A program made the position numbers and the translations under genes. A stretch of DNA of 64,000 bases, taken from the NCBI GenBank assembly GCA_963785415.1, contig CAWAVB010000001.1, positions 868,001 to 932,000 on the forward strand, in the 5' to 3' direction. Positions within the stretch are counted from its first letter, which is position 1; each line of letters opens with the position of its first letter. The notes beneath the pieces were generated by a model. That model ran no database searches, was not told where the DNA came from, and saw only the letters and a program-made list of their open reading frames with translations. Of this stretch, positions 35,074 through 44,112 are shown one piece after another. Origin of the DNA: Bog-793 sp963785415 (lineage in GTDB: Bacteria; Actinomycetota; Acidimicrobiia; Acidimicrobiales; Bog-793).

Positions 35074-36024
35074 TCACTTGAGGCTTCCGATCACGATCCC
35101 GCCCGCGCCGGCGAGCAAGACACCGACGAGAGCGATCCGGGCGGCGCGCGAGTGCGGCTCGGGCACTTTGAAGACGAAGATGCCGATTCCCACATTGACC
35201 AACAGGCTGAGTTGGGCGATGGTGAAACCGATACCGGTGCCGACGCGGGCAACCAGGTCGAGCAAGACAAGATTGCCCACCCCGAACAAGACGCCAGCTG
35301 CCACCTGGACTGCGGTGTGCCTGGGTTTCAGCCTCGCCGGCCCGCCCGTCGCCATCACCAGGACCGCGCCGCCAGCGAGGATCCCGAGTGCCAGCGGGAA
35401 GTTGCTCAGCTGCGCGGGCACCTTCGCCCATTGCGCCGGCACGAAGTAACTGCCCCAGAGGACGCCGGCCGCGCCGGCGAAGAGAAGGCCACGGCGGTGG
35501 CTGGCGGCGATTCCGCGCACTGGGACCTCGGCCGCCAGAACGGCGCGGTTCAGGGCGGAACGTGTTCCCAACGGGCTGACGGGCACCACGCGGGCGTCGT
35601 GTGATCGGACGATGAACCAGATCCCCGCCAGCACGAGAACGAGCGCCGTGCCGAGGACCGTGAACTGGGTGACGCTGAACCCATCGAGTTCCTTGAAAAG
35701 AAGCGCTCCCCACACGAACGCGACGATGATGTTCAACGGCGTCCACGAGCCGCTGGCTCGGGCCAGCCCGAACTCCTCCGTCGCCCGGAAGGCGGAGTAG
35801 TTCCCTCCCGTCCACACCACCCCGCCGGCGAACGGCAGCCAGAACTGCCGCCACCCGAACACGAGGTGCCCCCCGCCGACGGCGAGCGCTCCGAGCGCGA
35901 AGGCGACGTTCCCCAGGGTCGCGTAGAACGTTCGCGAACTCTGGGGAATCCCCGGCACGGCCTGCGCCAGCGGTATCCAACATCCGAAGGCGAGCACCAT
36001 GGTGAGCGCCAAGAGCGCGGTCAC
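35074..36024 (-). CDS. GRP-type (DMT superfamily) sugar transporter
   Basis: The 316-residue protein has ten predicted membrane helices in two five-helix halves. The second half starts near GLLFAGAAGVLWGSYFVPAQ, close to the GRP/GlcU and RhaT family motif. Family members import glucose, ribose or rhamnose by proton symport. The gene follows deoA on the same strand after 145 bp, so it may take up ribose or deoxyribose, but the substrate is inference. The first helix begins right at the N-terminus. Terminal conserved GIVIGSLK ends the protein. Confidence 0.8.
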   Translation of the reverse strand: MTALLALTMVLAFGCWIPLAQAVPGIPQSSRTFYATLGNVAFALGALAVGGGHLVFGWRQFWLPFAGGVVWTGGNYSAFRATEEFGLARASGSWTPLNIIVAFVWGALLFKELDGFSVTQFTVLGTALVLVLAGIWFIVRSHDARVVPVSPLGTRSALNRAVLAAEVPVRGIAASHRRGLLFAGAAGVLWGSYFVPAQWAKVPAQLSNFPLALGILAGGAVLVMATGGPARLKPRHTAVQVAAGVLFGVGNLVLLDLVARVGTGIGFTIAQLSLLVNVGIGIFVFKVPEPHSRAARIALVGVLLAGAGGIVIGSLK

Positions 36025-36169
36025 GCGCCCTCCAGTGAACTCAACTGCTCCATTCGGGGACCCTCGTCACCACTCGCCGCAGCCACGATAAGGCGCCAAG
36101 CCGCCTGACCGTGGGACGTTGCCCGTGTCGCCCAACCTGCAGTGCCGGGCCGAGACACCGCGCCGAGGT

Positions 36170-37468
36170 TCAGACGATGCGCTCGAGCACGACGGGTGGG
36201 TTCGCCGGCGGCGACTCGGCGACGTCGAACGCACCAACGAGGCTGGCACGTGCCCCGGCAATCCGGGAGTCGTCCTCGGCATGGAGCTCGAGGAGCGTCT
36301 GTCCCGCGACCACGGCGTCGCCAGGTTTCACGCGACAGATCACCCCGGCCGAGGGGCTGACGGGGTCCTCCTTGCGGGCTCGGCCCGCGCCGAGCCGCCA
36401 GGACGCCACCCCGACGGCGCGCGCGTCGAGGCGCGCGAGATACCCGGACCGGTCGGCGACCACCTCGTCGACGACCGCTGCCCGCGCCAGCGCGGCGTCG
36501 GGATCGCCCCCCTGGGCGACGACCATCGCCCGGAAACGTTCCAGCGCCGATCCGTCGCGCAGCGCCTCCGCTGGGTCGACGCCACCGAACCCCGCCAGAT
36601 CGAGCATCTCTCTCGCCAGCGCGAGGGTCACCTCGACGAGGTCGGCGGGACCGCCACCGGAGAGCACCTCGACCGCCTCGGTGACCTCGAGCGCGTTTCC
36701 GACGGCCCGCCCGAGCGGCGCGTCCATCGCGGTCAGGAGGGCGACGACCTGGAGGCCGTGCTCGCGGCCGAGCCCGACCATCGTCCGGGCGAGCTCGGCG
36801 GCGCGGCTCGTCTCGGTCATGAAAGCTCCCGAACCGACCTTCACGTCGAGCACCAGGGAGGCGGTGCCCTCGGCGATCTTTTTCGACATGATCGAGGCCG
36901 AGATAAGCGGGATGGACTCGACCGTCGCCGTCACGTCGCGCAGGGCGTAGAGCTTGCGGTCCGCCGGCGCGAGATCGCGTCCTGCGGCGCAGATCACGCA
37001 GCCGACCTCCTCGAGCTGGTGGTGGATCTCGTCGGACGTGAGTTCGGAGCGCCAGCCGGGGATCGACTCGAGCTTGTCGAGCGTGCCCCCGGTGTGGCCG
37101 AGTCCCCGCCCGGAGAGCTGCGGCACGGCGGCCCCGCAGGCCGCCACCAGCGGGGCGAGGATGAGTGAGACCTTGTCCCCCACCCCCCCGGTCGAGTGCT
37201 TGTCGACCGTCGGCCTGGCGAGACCCGACAGGTCGAGGCGGCTCCCCGAGGCAACCATCGCGCTCGTCCACGTCGCGAGCTCTCCTGGCGACAGGCCCCG
37301 GAAGTAGATCGCCATGAGCAGTGCCGAGAGCTGCTCGTCGGGAAGCTGTCCGCGGGAGTAGGCGCCGATCAGCCAGTCGATCGCGGCGTCGCTCAGCGAT
37401 TGACCGTCGCGCTTCGCCCGGATCAGGTCGACGCAGTCGAAGGGAGCTGCGGCGTTCTTAGTCGGCAC
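36170..37468 (-). CDS. deoA: Thymidine phosphorylase
   Basis: DeoA phosphorolyses thymidine or deoxyuridine (or generally pyrimidine nucleosides) to base and (deoxy)ribose-1-phosphate. The 432-residue protein holds the signature SGRGLGHTGGTLDKLES near residue 119, KHSTGGVGDKVS, ISASIMSKKIAEG and LDVKVGSGAFM. The C-terminal domain is present (GVICRVKPGDAVVAGQ). The GTG start overlaps the end of cdd by 11 bases, so they form one unit, deamination before phosphorolysis. Confidence 0.94.
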   Translation of the reverse strand: MPTKNAAAPFDCVDLIRAKRDGQSLSDAAIDWLIGAYSRGQLPDEQLSALLMAIYFRGLSPGELATWTSAMVASGSRLDLSGLARPTVDKHSTGGVGDKVSLILAPLVAACGAAVPQLSGRGLGHTGGTLDKLESIPGWRSELTSDEIHHQLEEVGCVICAAGRDLAPADRKLYALRDVTATVESIPLISASIMSKKIAEGTASLVLDVKVGSGAFMTETSRAAELARTMVGLGREHGLQVVALLTAMDAPLGRAVGNALEVTEAVEVLSGGGPADLVEVTLALAREMLDLAGFGGVDPAEALRDGSALERFRAMVVAQGGDPDAALARAAVVDEVVADRSGYLARLDARAVGVASWRLGAGRARKEDPVSPSAGVICRVKPGDAVVAGQTLLELHAEDDSRIAGARASLVGAFDVAESPPANPPVVLERIV

Positions 37469-37904
37469 TCGGCGAGCGGGTTGAAGGGACGTCCTCGGGA
37501 CCGCGGAACGCCTGCGGCAGCAGGTCCCGCATCATCACCGGTTCCTCACCCTCGCCCCTGTCGAGCAGGAGGCCGACGGCGCCGTGCTCGACGAGGAGCT
37601 GGCGACAGCGCCCGCACGGCATGAGCGGTCGGCCGTCGCGGGCGACGACGGCGAGGGCGAGGAGCCCCTCCGCCCCGGTGGCGACGATGCTCGAGACGAG
37701 CCCGCACTCGGCGCACAGCGTCAAGCCGTAGGAGGCGTTCTCGACGTTGCAACCGATGAAGACCCGGCCGTCGGCGACGAGGCCGGCCGCGCCGACGCTC
37801 AGTCCTGAGTAGGGCGCGTAGGCGTTGTGCGCGGCCCGCGTCGCCTGGGCGCGCAGGTGGGGCCAGTCGATCTCGATCCTGTGACCTGCGTCCTTCGACG
37901 ACAT
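37458..37904 (-). CDS. cdd: Cytidine deaminase
   Basis: The 148-residue zinc enzyme converts cytidine and deoxycytidine to uridine and deoxyuridine. CNVENASYGLTLCAE contains the first zinc Cys-Ala-Glu motif, and PCGRCRQLL holds the other two Cys. APYSGLSVGAAG is the usual N-terminal stretch. The frame is open far upstream but has no family similarity there. ATG 37904 is preceded by TAGTGT at 8 bases, giving a leaderless start; GTG 37916 is an alternative. The tail after residue 125 is slightly longer than usual. It is divergent from psuG. Confidence 0.93.
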   Translation of the reverse strand: MSSKDAGHRIEIDWPHLRAQATRAAHNAYAPYSGLSVGAAGLVADGRVFIGCNVENASYGLTLCAECGLVSSIVATGAEGLLALAVVARDGRPLMPCGRCRQLLVEHGAVGLLLDRGEGEEPVMMRDLLPQAFRGPEDVPSTRSPSAD

Positions 37905-37912
37905 CACGTCGG

Positions 37913-37922
37913 ACACTACACT
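37913..37922. promoter_or_regulatory. Overlapping divergent -10 elements of cdd and psuG
   Basis: The sequence ACACTACACT reads TACACT on the plus strand (37917-37922), 9 bases before the psuG GTG. It reads TAGTGT on the minus strand (37918-37913), 8 bases before the cdd ATG. TTCGAC at 37894-37899 sits 17 bp upstream of the plus -10 as a possible -35. The two promoters thus share DNA and should exclude each other. Confidence 0.6.
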
Positions 37923-37931
37923 TCCGGACGC

Positions 37932-38867
37932 GTGATAGTTGCCGCCGGTCGCCAATTCCGTGTCGGGGACCACGTCCGCCAAGCCCTCGCCGATGGACGC
38001 GGTGTCGTCGCGCTCGAAACGACCCTCATCGCCCACGGGCTGCCGAGCCCGAACAACCTCGAGGTCGCCCGCCAGCTCGAACAGGACGTCCGGGACCAGG
38101 GGGCCGAGGCCGCGACGGTCGGCGTGATCGCCGGCGTCCCGACCGTGGGGCTGTCTCCCGCCGAGGTCGAACGCCTCGCCGACCCCAATGCCGCGGTCAC
38201 CAAGCTGAGCGCGCGGGACCTCGGCCTCGCGATCGCGGGCGGAGTCGACGGGGCGACGACCGTCGCTGGGACGATCACGCTTGCCGCGCGGGCGGGCATT
38301 GCGGTGATGGCGACCGGCGGGCTCGGTGGAGTCCACCGCGGCGCCGTGACGACCTGGGACGTCTCGGCAGATCTCGAGACGATGCGCGTCGTCCCCGTCC
38401 TCGTCGTCTCGTCGGGCGTGAAATCGATTCTCGACATCGCCGCGACGCTCGAGCGCCTGGAGTCGCTCGGCGTGCCGGTCGTCGGCTACCGCACGAAGCA
38501 ATTCCCCGGCTTCTACGTGTCGGCGACCCGGCACCGACTCGACTGGAGCGTCGAGTCTCCCGAGGAGGCCGCATACGCGTTCGCCGCGCATCGCGACGTC
38601 TCGGGCAGTGGGATGTTGCTCGCCAATCCCGTCGACCCGGCCCACGAACTCGATCCGGCGCGACACGACGCCGCGCTGTCCGAGGCGCTGGAACTCGCTG
38701 AGATCGAGCAGCTCTCCGGCAAGGAGGTGACGCCGTTCCTCCTCGCACACCTCGCCGAGGCGACACAAGGTGAGAGCGTGCGCGTCAACCGCGCCGTCGT
38801 GCGGGGGAACGCGACGCTCGCGGCCCGCGTCGCCGTGGCGCTCGCCGCATGTGGGCACGCGCGCTGA
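37932..38867 (+). CDS. psuG: Pseudouridine-5'-phosphate glycosidase
   Basis: PsuG splits the C-C bond of pseudouridine-5'-phosphate to uracil and ribose-5-phosphate. The 311 residues have VALETTLIAHGLPSPNN near the start, ATVGVIAGVPTVGLS, AVTKLSARDLGLAIAGG, VMATGGLGGVHRGA and VVSSGVKSILDI, then YRTKQFPGFYV, all family hallmarks. The GTG at 37932 is chosen from the -10 box; a GTG at 37960 is possible. Its 3' end overlaps the kinase gene by 19 bases. The uracil made could be used by Upp. Confidence 0.93.
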   Translation: MIVAAGRQFRVGDHVRQALADGRGVVALETTLIAHGLPSPNNLEVARQLEQDVRDQGAEAATVGVIAGVPTVGLSPAEVERLADPNAAVTKLSARDLGLAIAGGVDGATTVAGTITLAARAGIAVMATGGLGGVHRGAVTTWDVSADLETMRVVPVLVVSSGVKSILDIAATLERLESLGVPVVGYRTKQFPGFYVSATRHRLDWSVESPEEAAYAFAAHRDVSGSGMLLANPVDPAHELDPARHDAALSEALELAEIEQLSGKEVTPFLLAHLAEATQGESVRVNRAVVRGNATLAARVAVALAACGHAR

Positions 38868-39808
38868 CAGGCCGCGGCGTGAGGACTCCCGACAGGAGGC
38901 GGTTCGTCCCCGGCGCGACCGCTCGCCGGGTCGTCGTCGTCGGCGACCTGATGACTGACATCATCGTGCGCCAGACAGGGCCGTTCGCACCGGCGAGCGA
39001 CACGCCGTCGTCGATCACGCTCGCACCGGGCGGCTCGGCGGCGAACCAAGCGGTCTGGCTCGCCCGCGGCGGCGCCGCCGTCCACCTCGTCGGCGTGATC
39101 GGAGACGACGACCTCGGCCGGCGGTCTGCACGGGCCCTCGAAGACGCGCGCGTCGTGATTCACCTCGACCGCCTCCCCGGGCGACAGAGCGGCGTCGTCG
39201 TCTCGATCGTCGACGCCGCGGGCCAGCGTTCGATGCTCACCGACCGCGGCGCGAATCTCGCCCTCTCGGCCGCGTCCGTGCCCCGGAGGCTCTTCCACCA
39301 TGGCGATCACCTCCACCTCTCCGGCTACGAGCTCCTCGACGACGAGACGCGCGACGCCGCGCTCGAGATCCTGCGCCGCGCCGGGCGTTCCGGCATGACG
39401 CGCTCGGTCGATCCGTGCTCGGCGGGCCCGCTCGGGCGGGTCGGCGCGACCGCCTTTCTCTCCTGGACAGAAGGGCTCGACCTGTGCTTCGCCAATCTCG
39501 AGGAGGGCCGAGTGCTCACGGGCGAGAAGGAACCGGAGAAGGTGGCCACAAAGCTCGGCACGCACTTCGGTGAGGTCGTCCTCACCCTCGGCTCGCAGGG
39601 CGCGCTCTGGGCGAGGCGCGGATCACCGCTGCTCACCCGGCCGGCGCGTCGCGGCGACGTCGTCGACACGACCGGAGCCGGCGACGCTTTCACCGGGACG
39701 TTCCTCGCCGCCTGGCTCTCGGGTGCTCCTCCCGGGAGGGCCCTCGCCTCCGGGCTCGAGTCGGCCGCGGCCGTCGTCGCGGCGCCGGGCGCCCGACCGG
39801 CGCGGTGA
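38849..39808 (+). CDS. psuK: PfkB-family kinase, probable pseudouridine kinase
   Basis: The 319-residue ribokinase-fold protein has the N-terminal GG motif LAPGGSAANQAVWLARGG and the C-terminal DTTGAGDAFTGTFLA with the catalytic Asp. Its overlap with psuG suggests that it phosphorylates pseudouridine to feed PsuG; PsuK enzymes belong to this family. Specificity is inferred from the neighbour, not read from residues. It ends 8 bases before the convergent ABC permease gene. Confidence 0.85.
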   Translation: MWARALTGRGVRTPDRRRFVPGATARRVVVVGDLMTDIIVRQTGPFAPASDTPSSITLAPGGSAANQAVWLARGGAAVHLVGVIGDDDLGRRSARALEDARVVIHLDRLPGRQSGVVVSIVDAAGQRSMLTDRGANLALSAASVPRRLFHHGDHLHLSGYELLDDETRDAALEILRRAGRSGMTRSVDPCSAGPLGRVGATAFLSWTEGLDLCFANLEEGRVLTGEKEPEKVATKLGTHFGEVVLTLGSQGALWARRGSPLLTRPARRGDVVDTTGAGDAFTGTFLAAWLSGAPPGRALASGLESAAAVVAAPGARPAR

Positions 39809-39815
39809 ACCCCGG

Positions 39816-41114
39816 CTACTGCGGGCGATAGGGCTTGCCGTCGTTCGCCGGCGGGCGGACCCGGCCGACGAGGCCGGAGACGACGGCGATCGTGATGAGA
39901 TACGGCGCCATGACCAAGATGTTCGGGTTGATCGGCACGTTGAGCACGGAAAGCGTCGCCTGCAGCGAGTTCGAGAATCCGAACAGCAGCGCCGCCAGGA
40001 GACCCCCGTAGGGACGCCAGCGGCCGAAGATCATCGCCGCGAGGGCGACGAAGCCGAGGCCCGCGGTCATGTCGGAGGAGAACTCGCCGGTCGAGCCGAT
40101 CGTGAACGCCGCCCCGCCGATCCCGGCGATCACGCCGCCCCAGATGACGTTGCGGTACCGGACCGTGAGGACGTGGATGCCGACCGTCTCGGCGGCCTCG
40201 GGGTGCTCGCCGACCGCTCGCACCCGCAATCCCCAGCGCGTTCGGAACAGGCCAGTCGTCAGCGCGACGAGGAGCACGATGGCGATGTAGACGAAGATGT
40301 TCTGGTCGAAGATGTCCGGGCCGACGATCGGGATCTTGTCGAGGAGCGGGATCGCGACCGGCCCGAAGATCGGCCCCGAGTTCAGCGTGTTCTGGTACGG
40401 GACGAGCAGCGTGTCCGTGAGGTAGTTCGTCAGCCCGAGGGCGAAAGCGTTGATGACGATGCCGACGATGATCTGATCGGCGGCGTAGCGCAGCGACAGG
40501 AAGGCGAGCAGCCCGCCGAGAAGCCCGCCGGCGACCGCCCCGCAGACCAGCCCGAGCCAGAGGTCGCCCGAGGCGCTCGCGATCATCGCGGCGATGAACG
40601 CGCCCATGAGGAACTGGCCCTCGATCGCCACATTGATGACGCCCGACCGCTCGCACATCACGCCGGACATCGACCCGAAGATGATCGGCACCGCGGAGAT
40701 CAATGTCACGCCGATCATGCCGACGAGGTTGAGCTCGTTATTGCGCGCCGCCCAGGCGAGGAACGACCACAGGAACAGCACCACGCCGAGGCTGAAGACG
40801 AGGTAACTGCCTCGCGTCCTGCGACGGACGACGAGCCAGACCCCGAGCGCCGCCGTGACGGCGGCCATCACGATCGAGGTCTCGCGCACCGGGAAGTGCA
40901 ACGGCGCGATGTACCACGCCGTCGAGTACATCGAGGTGAGCTCGAACGTCGTGCGGGCCCCCGGCGAGACGCCGAGGCCGAACGTGGTCAGCATGAGCAC
41001 CGAGGCAAGGACGAGGAAGATCCCCATGCCGCGACGCCGGCCGACGGAGACGATGCGCGCCTCGACCGAGACGAGCGGCTTCTCGCCGAGGATCGCGACC
41101 GCGGTCATCGCCAC
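39816..41114 (-). CDS. Nucleoside ABC transporter permease (NupQ type)
   Basis: The 432-residue membrane protein has about ten hydrophobic helices and the family's CERSGVINVAIEGQFLMGAF motif with YAADQIIVGIVINAFALGLT, as in BmpA-linked nucleoside permeases (BPD_transp_2 family). The N-terminus carries extra helices before the conserved domain (from about 130). It is the last gene of a four-gene minus-strand transporter operon: binding protein, ATPase, permease, permease. It would form half of the membrane channel. Confidence 0.9.
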   Translation of the reverse strand: MAMTAVAILGEKPLVSVEARIVSVGRRRGMGIFLVLASVLMLTTFGLGVSPGARTTFELTSMYSTAWYIAPLHFPVRETSIVMAAVTAALGVWLVVRRRTRGSYLVFSLGVVLFLWSFLAWAARNNELNLVGMIGVTLISAVPIIFGSMSGVMCERSGVINVAIEGQFLMGAFIAAMIASASGDLWLGLVCGAVAGGLLGGLLAFLSLRYAADQIIVGIVINAFALGLTNYLTDTLLVPYQNTLNSGPIFGPVAIPLLDKIPIVGPDIFDQNIFVYIAIVLLVALTTGLFRTRWGLRVRAVGEHPEAAETVGIHVLTVRYRNVIWGGVIAGIGGAAFTIGSTGEFSSDMTAGLGFVALAAMIFGRWRPYGGLLAALLFGFSNSLQATLSVLNVPINPNILVMAPYLITIAVVSGLVGRVRPPANDGKPYRPQ

Positions 41115-41151
41115 GACCCGCTTCCCCGCCCGCCGAGAGGTTCGCGCCCGC

Positions 41152-42435
41152 TCACGCCGCCCAGCCCCTCGTCAAAAGACCCTGGCCGACGTTCATGCCG
41201 CGGAGCCGGTAGACCTCGTTGACGAGGCCCGGCGTCGCGACGAAGAACACGATGATCGCCTGGATGACCGAGGCGAGGTCGAGCGGGATCCCCGTCGACG
41301 CCTGCATGTACCGCCCGCCGACGTTCAACGCGGCGAAGAGCAGCGAGCCGAGCACGATGCCGATCGGGCGGTTCCGGCCGAGGAGCGCCACGGTGATGCA
41401 GTCGAACCCGACCGTCCCGCCGTAGCCGGAGGAGAGGAAGTAGTCGGAACCGCACAGCGAGATCATCCCGGCGAGCCCGGCGAGCCCGCCCGAGATCACG
41501 AGCACGAGGATCGTCGAGCGCCGGATGTTGATCCCGGCGACGCGGGCCGCGTCCTGGTTCGCGCCGACCACCCGGAACCCGAAGCCGAGCGTGCCGCGCC
41601 GGAGCAGCCAGGAGACGCCGAGCGCGCAGGCGATGGCGATGAGCACGCCGACGTTGACCCGCAGGTTGTGCCCGAAGATGCGGGGCAGTTCGGCGCTCTG
41701 GAAGATCATCCTGCCGATCGCGTTCTGCTGGTGCGGTTGCTGGAACGGCTGCGTCGTGAGCGCCAGGACGAGCAGGTCGAGGAACACGTAGTTGAGCATG
41801 ATCGTGACGATCACCTCGTGCGCCCCGGTTCGCGCCTTCAGAAAGCCCGGCACGAAGCCCGCCACCGCTCCCCCAGCGAACCCGGCGAGGATGCACAGCG
41901 GCACGTGGATGATGGCCGGCGGGTTGATCTCGAAACCGACGTAGCTCGCCGCCATCGCCCCGGCGATCAGCTGGCCCTGGCCGCCGATGTTGAACATGCC
42001 CGTACGGAACCCAAGCCCGACGGCGAGTCCCGCGACGCAGAGCGGCGAGGCGTAGAGCAGCGTCTCGCTGATCGGCGTGAGCGCCTGGGTCCATCCCTGC
42101 CCGGTGTGGATCGCGTGGCCGATCACGAACGGGTCGCCGAGCGAACCGGTGAACAGATCGCGATACGCATCGCCGACGGTGAAGAACGTCACGCTCACCG
42201 TCGTCCCGGGGTGGCTGAACAACCCCGCCCAGGCGTGGAGCACGTTGGCCTGGGTGACGATGATGAGGATCGCGCCGACGAAAAGACCGCTGAAGATCGC
42301 GAGTGCCGTCACCATGACGACGTTCGCCTCGACCATCCAATGGAAGAACCGGCTCCAGCGGAACGGGGCGCGCGTCGGCGTGGCGGCGGCGGTCGGTCCG
42401 GCGACACCCCCGAGAGCGATCGGGGCGTCGCTCAC
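41152..42435 (-). CDS. Nucleoside ABC transporter permease (NupP type)
   Basis: This 427-residue membrane protein of the BPD_transp_2 family forms the other half of the channel. Visible motifs are FRTGMFNIGGQGQLIAGAM and TGAHEVIVTIMLNYVFLDLL, which match the YufP/NupP type. Its GTG overlaps the ATPase stop as GTGA, so the subunits are translated together. About eight to ten helices are predicted. There is a basic, Pro/Thr-rich N-terminal cytoplasmic stretch of about 28 residues. Confidence 0.9.
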   Translation of the reverse strand: MSDAPIALGGVAGPTAAATPTRAPFRWSRFFHWMVEANVVMVTALAIFSGLFVGAILIIVTQANVLHAWAGLFSHPGTTVSVTFFTVGDAYRDLFTGSLGDPFVIGHAIHTGQGWTQALTPISETLLYASPLCVAGLAVGLGFRTGMFNIGGQGQLIAGAMAASYVGFEINPPAIIHVPLCILAGFAGGAVAGFVPGFLKARTGAHEVIVTIMLNYVFLDLLVLALTTQPFQQPHQQNAIGRMIFQSAELPRIFGHNLRVNVGVLIAIACALGVSWLLRRGTLGFGFRVVGANQDAARVAGINIRRSTILVLVISGGLAGLAGMISLCGSDYFLSSGYGGTVGFDCITVALLGRNRPIGIVLGSLLFAALNVGGRYMQASTGIPLDLASVIQAIIVFFVATPGLVNEVYRLRGMNVGQGLLTRGWAA

Positions 42436-43985
42436 TTGTCCGTCCCCGACGTCGTCCCCGCGGGCGGGACCGACCCCGCGCCGTCGCCGGTGATCCCCGC
42501 CATCAGAAGGCCGATCCTCTCGCGCCCGACCGTCGGGTCGACGGTTTCCACGATCCGGCCGCGGTAGACGACCGCGATCCGGTCGCCGAGGGCGAGCACC
42601 TCGTCGAGCTCCGACGAGATGATGACGACCGCCGCGCCACGGTCACGCTCCTCGACGATCCGCTTGTGGACGTACTCGATCGATCCGACGTCGAGCCCGC
42701 GCGTCGGCTGGGCGGCGACGAGCAGCGTGGTCGGCCGGGAGAGCTCGCGGGCGACGATCACCTTCTGCTGGTTGCCGCCCGACAGGGTGCTCACGAGCAT
42801 GTCGGTGGAGCTCGCGCGGATGTCGAAGTCGGCCAGCTTCTGCTCCCCGTTGCGCTTCACCTCGCCGAGGTTGCGCGCGCCGAAACGGGCGTGCGGCGCG
42901 ACGTCGAAGACGTCGAGGATGAGGTTGTCGGCGATCGTCATCGAGACGACGAGGCCGTCCCGGACCCGGTCTTCGGGCACGTGGGCGATCCCGGCGCGCA
43001 ACCTCGCCTTCGGCGACGCACGGGTGATGTCGCGTCCGAGCAGCGTGACCCTGCCCTCGGCCACCTCGATCAGGCCACAGAGCGCCTCTTCGATCTCGGT
43101 CTGGCCGTTCCCCTGGACACCGGCGATGGCGAGGATCTCTCCGGCGTGCACGTCGAAGCTGATGTGGTCGACGACGGTCAGCCCGCGGGGGTCGACGACC
43201 GTCAGGTCCTCCACCGCGAGCACGACGTCACCGGGCCGCGCCGGTTCCTTCTGCACGACGAGCTCGACCGTCCGGCCGACCATCATCGACGCGAGCTCGG
43301 ACTCCGTCGTCGTCTGCGGGGTCGTCGTGCCGATCACCGCGCCGAGCCGCATGACGGTGATCCGGTCGGCGATCGCGAGGACCTCCTTCAGCTTGTGCGT
43401 GATGAAAAGGATCGACCGTCCCGACGCAACGAGCGATCGCATGATCTCGAAGAGCCCCTCCGTCTCCTGCGGGGTGAGGACCGAGGTCGGCTCGTCCAGG
43501 ATGAGCAGATGGGCGTCGCGCGAGAGCGCCTTCAGGATCTCGACGCGTTGCTGGACCCCGACGGGAAGCTCCTCGACGATCGCCTCCGGTTCGACCTCGA
43601 GACCGAACTCGTGGGAGATCCGGAGGATCTCGTCCCGCGCCTTGCGGCGGTCGAGCAGCCCGAAGCGGCGCGTCGGCTCGAACCCGAGCGCGACGTTCTC
43701 GGCCACGGAGAAGACCGGGACGAGCATGAAATGCTGGTGGACCATGCCGATCCCGTGCCGGACCGCGGCACCGGGGTCGGCGAAGTGCACGACCTCGCCG
43801 TCGAGCATGATCTCGCCCGAATCGGGGTGCATGAGACCGAACAGGACGTTCATGAGGGTCGTCTTGCCGGCGCCGTTCTCGCCCAGGAGCGCGTGGATCT
43901 CCCCCGGCTCCACGGTGAGATCGACGTGATCGTCTGCAACGAGGGATCCGAAGGTCTTCGTGATCCCCGACAGCTCAAGCTTCAC
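42432..43985 (-). CDS. Nucleoside ABC transporter ATPase (duplicated)
   Basis: The 517-residue protein has two ABC domains, as in sugar/nucleoside (RbsA/NupO) ATPases. The first has Walker A GENGAGKTTL, the variant signature LPVGVQQRVEI and Walker B LLILDEPTS. The second has the degenerate P-loop VQGNGQTEIEE, signature LSGGNQQKVIVARE and a Walker B-like LLVAAQPTRGLDVG. So only the first site has full Walker A and B motifs, usual for this class. GTG 43985 follows GAGG; the frame is open further upstream. Confidence 0.93.
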   Translation of the reverse strand: MKLELSGITKTFGSLVADDHVDLTVEPGEIHALLGENGAGKTTLMNVLFGLMHPDSGEIMLDGEVVHFADPGAAVRHGIGMVHQHFMLVPVFSVAENVALGFEPTRRFGLLDRRKARDEILRISHEFGLEVEPEAIVEELPVGVQQRVEILKALSRDAHLLILDEPTSVLTPQETEGLFEIMRSLVASGRSILFITHKLKEVLAIADRITVMRLGAVIGTTTPQTTTESELASMMVGRTVELVVQKEPARPGDVVLAVEDLTVVDPRGLTVVDHISFDVHAGEILAIAGVQGNGQTEIEEALCGLIEVAEGRVTLLGRDITRASPKARLRAGIAHVPEDRVRDGLVVSMTIADNLILDVFDVAPHARFGARNLGEVKRNGEQKLADFDIRASSTDMLVSTLSGGNQQKVIVARELSRPTTLLVAAQPTRGLDVGSIEYVHKRIVEERDRGAAVVIISSELDEVLALGDRIAVVYRGRIVETVDPTVGRERIGLLMAGITGDGAGSVPPAGTTSGTDK

Positions 43986-44061
43986 GGCTACCTCGAACCC
44001 GCGGCAGGAGGCCGGGCCCCAACCCGGCCACCTGTCCGAGATGTCGTCTTCTTTTCGGATC

Positions 44062-44100
44062 GGCACAGCCCGGGTCCGGGATTCGGACCCGGGCTGTGCC
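44062..44100 (-). promoter_or_regulatory. Strong hairpin between the binding-protein and ATPase genes
   Basis: GGCACAGCCCGGGTCC pairs perfectly with its complement over 16 bp around a 7-base loop. No T tract follows in either direction. Between a binding-protein gene and its ABC genes such a stem usually protects the upstream message or partly stops transcription, giving more binding protein than channel. Confidence 0.7.
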
Positions 44101-44112
44101 CCAAAGAGCCGG

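Noticed and set aside
37905..38858. Long upstream extension of cytidine deaminase
   Set aside because: It is antisense to psuG, lacks family similarity, and the ATG at 37904 has a matching promoter.
39570..42567. Two long plus-strand ORFs opposite the ABC permease genes
   Set aside because: They are antisense shadows; the minus strand carries clear transporter motifs with overlapping starts and stops.
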